The translations under genes were made by a program, and so were the position numbers. This document shows positions 62,341 through 64,000 of a stretch of DNA of 64,000 nucleotides, piece after piece. The stretch is from Mycolicibacterium elephantis DSM 44368 (GTDB taxonomy: Bacteria; Actinomycetota; Actinomycetes; Mycobacteriales; Mycobacteriaceae), in contig NZ_ATDN01000067.1 in the NCBI RefSeq assembly GCF_004014805.1, positions 1-64,000 on the forward strand. Reading direction: 5' to 3'. How positions within the stretch are numbered: the first letter of the stretch is position 1; the number at the start of each line of letters is the position of its first letter. Under the pieces are notes generated by a model, which worked only from the letters and a program-made list of their open reading frames with translations, was not told the origin of the DNA and did not search any database.

Positions 62341-62678
62341 CACCCGGAACGCGTGATCGGCAGTTCGGTCGGGTTGATCTATCAGGACGGCGACATCGTC
62401 ACCACCCCGAAACTCGAGTTCCTCGACGACGGGCCGATCAAGCCCGTCCGATCTGGAGCCGGGTCGGGCGCCGGCCGATCCTCGCCGCCGGCAACTCCAA
62501 CGGCGACATCGAGATGCTCGAGTTCACCCGGGGTCTTCGGCTCCTCGTGTTGCACGACGACGCCGAACGCGAGTTCGACTACACCGCCGGTGCGGAGAGG
62601 TCGTTGGCGCAGGCGGCGCGCGACGGCTGGACGGTGGTGAGCATGCGCAACGACTGGACGACGGTCTTCGATGGCTGA
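62341..62678 (+). pseudogene. 5'-truncated, frameshifted HAD-family phosphatase remnant
   Basis: From 62341 the frame reads HPERVIGSSVGLIYQDGDIV, TTPKLEFLDDGPIKPV in frame 1. Then frame 3 continues from 62451 with IWSRVGRRPILAAGNSNGD, IEMLEFTRGLRLLVLHDDAE, REFDYTAGAERSLAQAARDG and VVSMRNDWTTVFDG ending TGA at 62676-62678. That is the C-terminal half of a HAD phosphoserine-phosphatase-like protein, with the GNSNGDIEM metal motif. One base appears missing near 62450, and the N-terminal catalytic DxD part is absent. The stop overlaps the start of the next gene. Confidence 0.75.
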
Positions 62679-63634
62679 CCCCTCGGCTGACCCCCCGTCG
62701 CCCAAACCAACCTTTGGGCGAGAAAGTGCGGGTGGATTCCGCCAATACGTCGATCTCGGCGACGACCTGGTGTGGATTCCGGCGCAGACGACAATCGTCG
62801 GGTCGGACGCCCACTATCCCGAGGAAGCCCCCGCCCGCGAGGTGGCCGTCGACGGCTTCTGGATCCGAGCTCACCAGGTGACCAACGCCGAATTCGCCGA
62901 ATTCGTCGCGGCCACAGGATATGTCACGGTCGCCGAGCGGCCGCTCGATCCCGATGACTATCCGGGCGCTCCGGTGGAGAACCTGCAACCCGGCTCGCTG
63001 GTGTTTCACCGCACGGCCGGACCCGTGGACCTGCGGCACCTCAACCAATGGTGGACGTGGACACCGGGCGCGTGCTGGGACCATCCCCGCGGTCCACGCT
63101 CGTCGCTGCGGGGACGCGAGCACCACCCTGTCGTCCACGTCGCGTTCGAGGACGCCGCGGCGCACGCGGAATGGGCCGGACTCGCGCTGCCGATCGAGCA
63201 TGAGTGGGAGGTCGCCGCCCGCGGCGGGTTGAAGGGCTCCGTGTACACGTGGGGCCGACGAGCCCGATCGGGCCGGTCAGCGGCTGGCCAACTACTGGCA
63301 TGGCGAGTTCCCGTACCTACCCGAGACGGGCTACGGGACCGCCGCCGCCGTCGGCAGTTTCGCGCCGAACGGTTACGGCCTGTACGACATGGCGGGCAAC
63401 GTCTGGGAGTGGACCGTCGACTGGTACACCGACAGCCCCGCCGAGGGCGCCTGCTGCGCCGAGGACAGCTACGATCCCGCCCAACCACAGTTCCGAATTC
63501 CACGCAAGGTCATCAAGGGCGGCTCATTCCTGTGTGCGGACAGCTACTGTCTGCGGTACCGCCCTGCGGCACGCCGGCCCCAGCAAGTCGACACCGGCAT
63601 GAGCCACATCGGCTTTCGCTGCGTGAAGCGTTGA
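62671..63634 (+). pseudogene. Frameshifted formylglycine-generating enzyme (FGE-sulfatase) homologue
   Basis: ATG 62671 opens a frame that reads LVWIPAQTTIVGSDAHYPEE, FWIRAHQVTNAEFAEFVAAT and EHEWEVAARGGLKGSVYTWG. An extra base near 63256 then shifts it, and the +2 frame continues DEPDRAGQRLANYWHGEFPY, APNGYGLYDMAGNVWEWTVD and GGSFLCADSYCLRYRPAARR, ending at 63634. The two catalytic cysteines (GGSFLC and SYC) are intact, so only the shift breaks it. FGE oxidises a Cys in sulfatases to formylglycine. A sequencing error cannot be excluded. A repeat copy lies inside its first codons. Confidence 0.78.
62698..62761. repeat. Interspersed 64-bp repeat, copy C, inside the FGE reading frame
   Basis: Shares TCGCCCAAA, GCGAGAAAGTGCGGGT, CGTCGATCTCGGCG and the spacing of copies A and B. 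Its first part, TCGCCCAAA...TTTGGGCGA, is a perfect 9-bp stem with a 6-nt loop. It starts 20 nt after the HAD stop and forms codons 10-31 of the FGE frame, just before the conserved domain. Confidence 0.75.
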
Positions 63635-63653
63635 GTTCGAAGGTGGAGGAGCG

Positions 63654-64000
63654 ATGCAAGCACTGCGACTGATGGACTGGAAGACCGAGCCCGAACTCGT
63701 CGAGCTGCCGAAACCGACGCCGGGCCCGGGGCAGGTCGTCGTCAAGATCGGCGGCGCCGGGGCCTGCCACTCCGACTTGCACGTCATGCACGACTTCGAC
63801 GCCGGGATGATGCCCTGGCAGCTGCCGTTCACCCTCGGCCACGAGAACGCCGGCTGGGTCGACTCGGTCGGCGACGGCGTCAGCACCGTCTCCGAAGGTG
63901 ACGCCGTCGCGGTGTACGGCCCGTGGGGTTGCGGCAAGTGCCAGCGATGCAGGCACGGCGTCGAGAACTACTGCGAGAACCCCGCCGAAGCGCCGGTCAT
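63654..64000 (+). CDS. Zinc-dependent alcohol dehydrogenase, N-terminal part (runs off the window)
   Basis: ATG 63654 with a GGTGGAGGAG site begins MQALRLMDWKTEPELVELPK and reads GGAGACHSDLHVMHDF (catalytic zinc Cys and the CHSD motif), FTLGHENAGWVDSVGDGVST (GHE zinc motif) and the structural zinc cluster GCGKCQRCRHGVENYC (four Cys). This is a medium-chain Zn-ADH of the mycobacterial AdhA-like group, oxidising alcohols or reducing aldehydes with NAD(H). It lies 19 nt after the FGE stop. The remaining two-thirds of the protein are outside the window. Confidence 0.92.
   Translation, partial: MQALRLMDWKTEPELVELPKPTPGPGQVVVKIGGAGACHSDLHVMHDFDAGMMPWQLPFTLGHENAGWVDSVGDGVSTVSEGDAVAVYGPWGCGKCQRCRHGVENYCENPAEAPV

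Overview
The window is high-GC actinobacterial DNA and almost certainly comes from a non-tuberculous, probably fast-growing mycobacterium (Mycolicibacterium-like). The signs are a complete mce lipid-importer operon, an MmpL transporter, an Mcr/EchA pair, an FAAL-type ligase, DUF5302, DUF5994 and DUF1876 proteins, and gene order. From memory, the order follows the M. tuberculosis stretch Rv1157c down to Rv1106c, so the window reads opposite to the H37Rv numbering. Large insertions relative to that genome include the mce operon, an arsR/cadI pair, a SigF-type sigma factor and a penicillin-binding lipoprotein.

Left part (1-14.3 kb): the end of an Ala/Pro-rich exported protein, a nitroreductase, a catalytically degenerate resolvase-like ORF, an HhH-GPD protein, a DUF485/micro-membrane-protein/MFS cluster, an acyltransferase remnant, DUF5302, an F420-binding split-barrel protein, two paralogous methyltransferases around a DUF1697 gene, a GntR regulator, a sirtuin, an AbiEi-DUF559 gene bracketed by two almost identical 53-bp palindromic repeats, a methyltransferase-TetR-MmpL13 operon and a DoxX protein.

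Middle part (14.3-33 kb): acyl-CoA and lipid metabolism. It holds a nitronate monooxygenase, an SDR, Mcr and a divergent EchA, two transport or membrane genes, a deleted gamma-carbonic-anhydrase remnant, a fasciclin protein, an acyl-CoA dehydrogenase/enoyl hydratase/thiolase run, a DUF3556 membrane protein behind a perfect KstR-type operator, DoxX, a WS/DGAT-domain protein and an epoxide-hydrolase-like enzyme.

Mce block (30.7-42.7 kb): yrbEA-yrbEB-mceABCDEF are tightly coupled on the minus strand. They are followed by two Mce-associated membrane proteins, but a FadR-type GntR regulator on the opposite strand is inserted between mceF and those two genes.

Right part (42.9-64 kb): small regulators and enzymes, a secreted-looking protein with an internal duplication, a membrane-tethered nucleotide cyclase, a YiiX-like amidase, the divergent arsR/cadI pair with an 18-bp perfect inverted repeat, a SigF-like sigma factor with its own SigF-type promoter, ychF, a DUF6542 protein, a penicillin-binding lipoprotein, ispH, a lipid-droplet-associated protein, xseA-xseB, a KstR-motif 3beta-HSD, DUF1876, FAAL and DUF5994 genes, a decayed HAD-FGE pair, and the start of a zinc alcohol dehydrogenase.

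Three patterns stand out. Many convergent gene pairs are separated by long, often perfect palindromes that look like bidirectional terminators. A 63-64-bp repeat family sits 7-19 nt behind stop codons. Several genes are decayed by internal deletion or frameshift. I saw no tRNA or rRNA gene, CRISPR array or insertion sequence.
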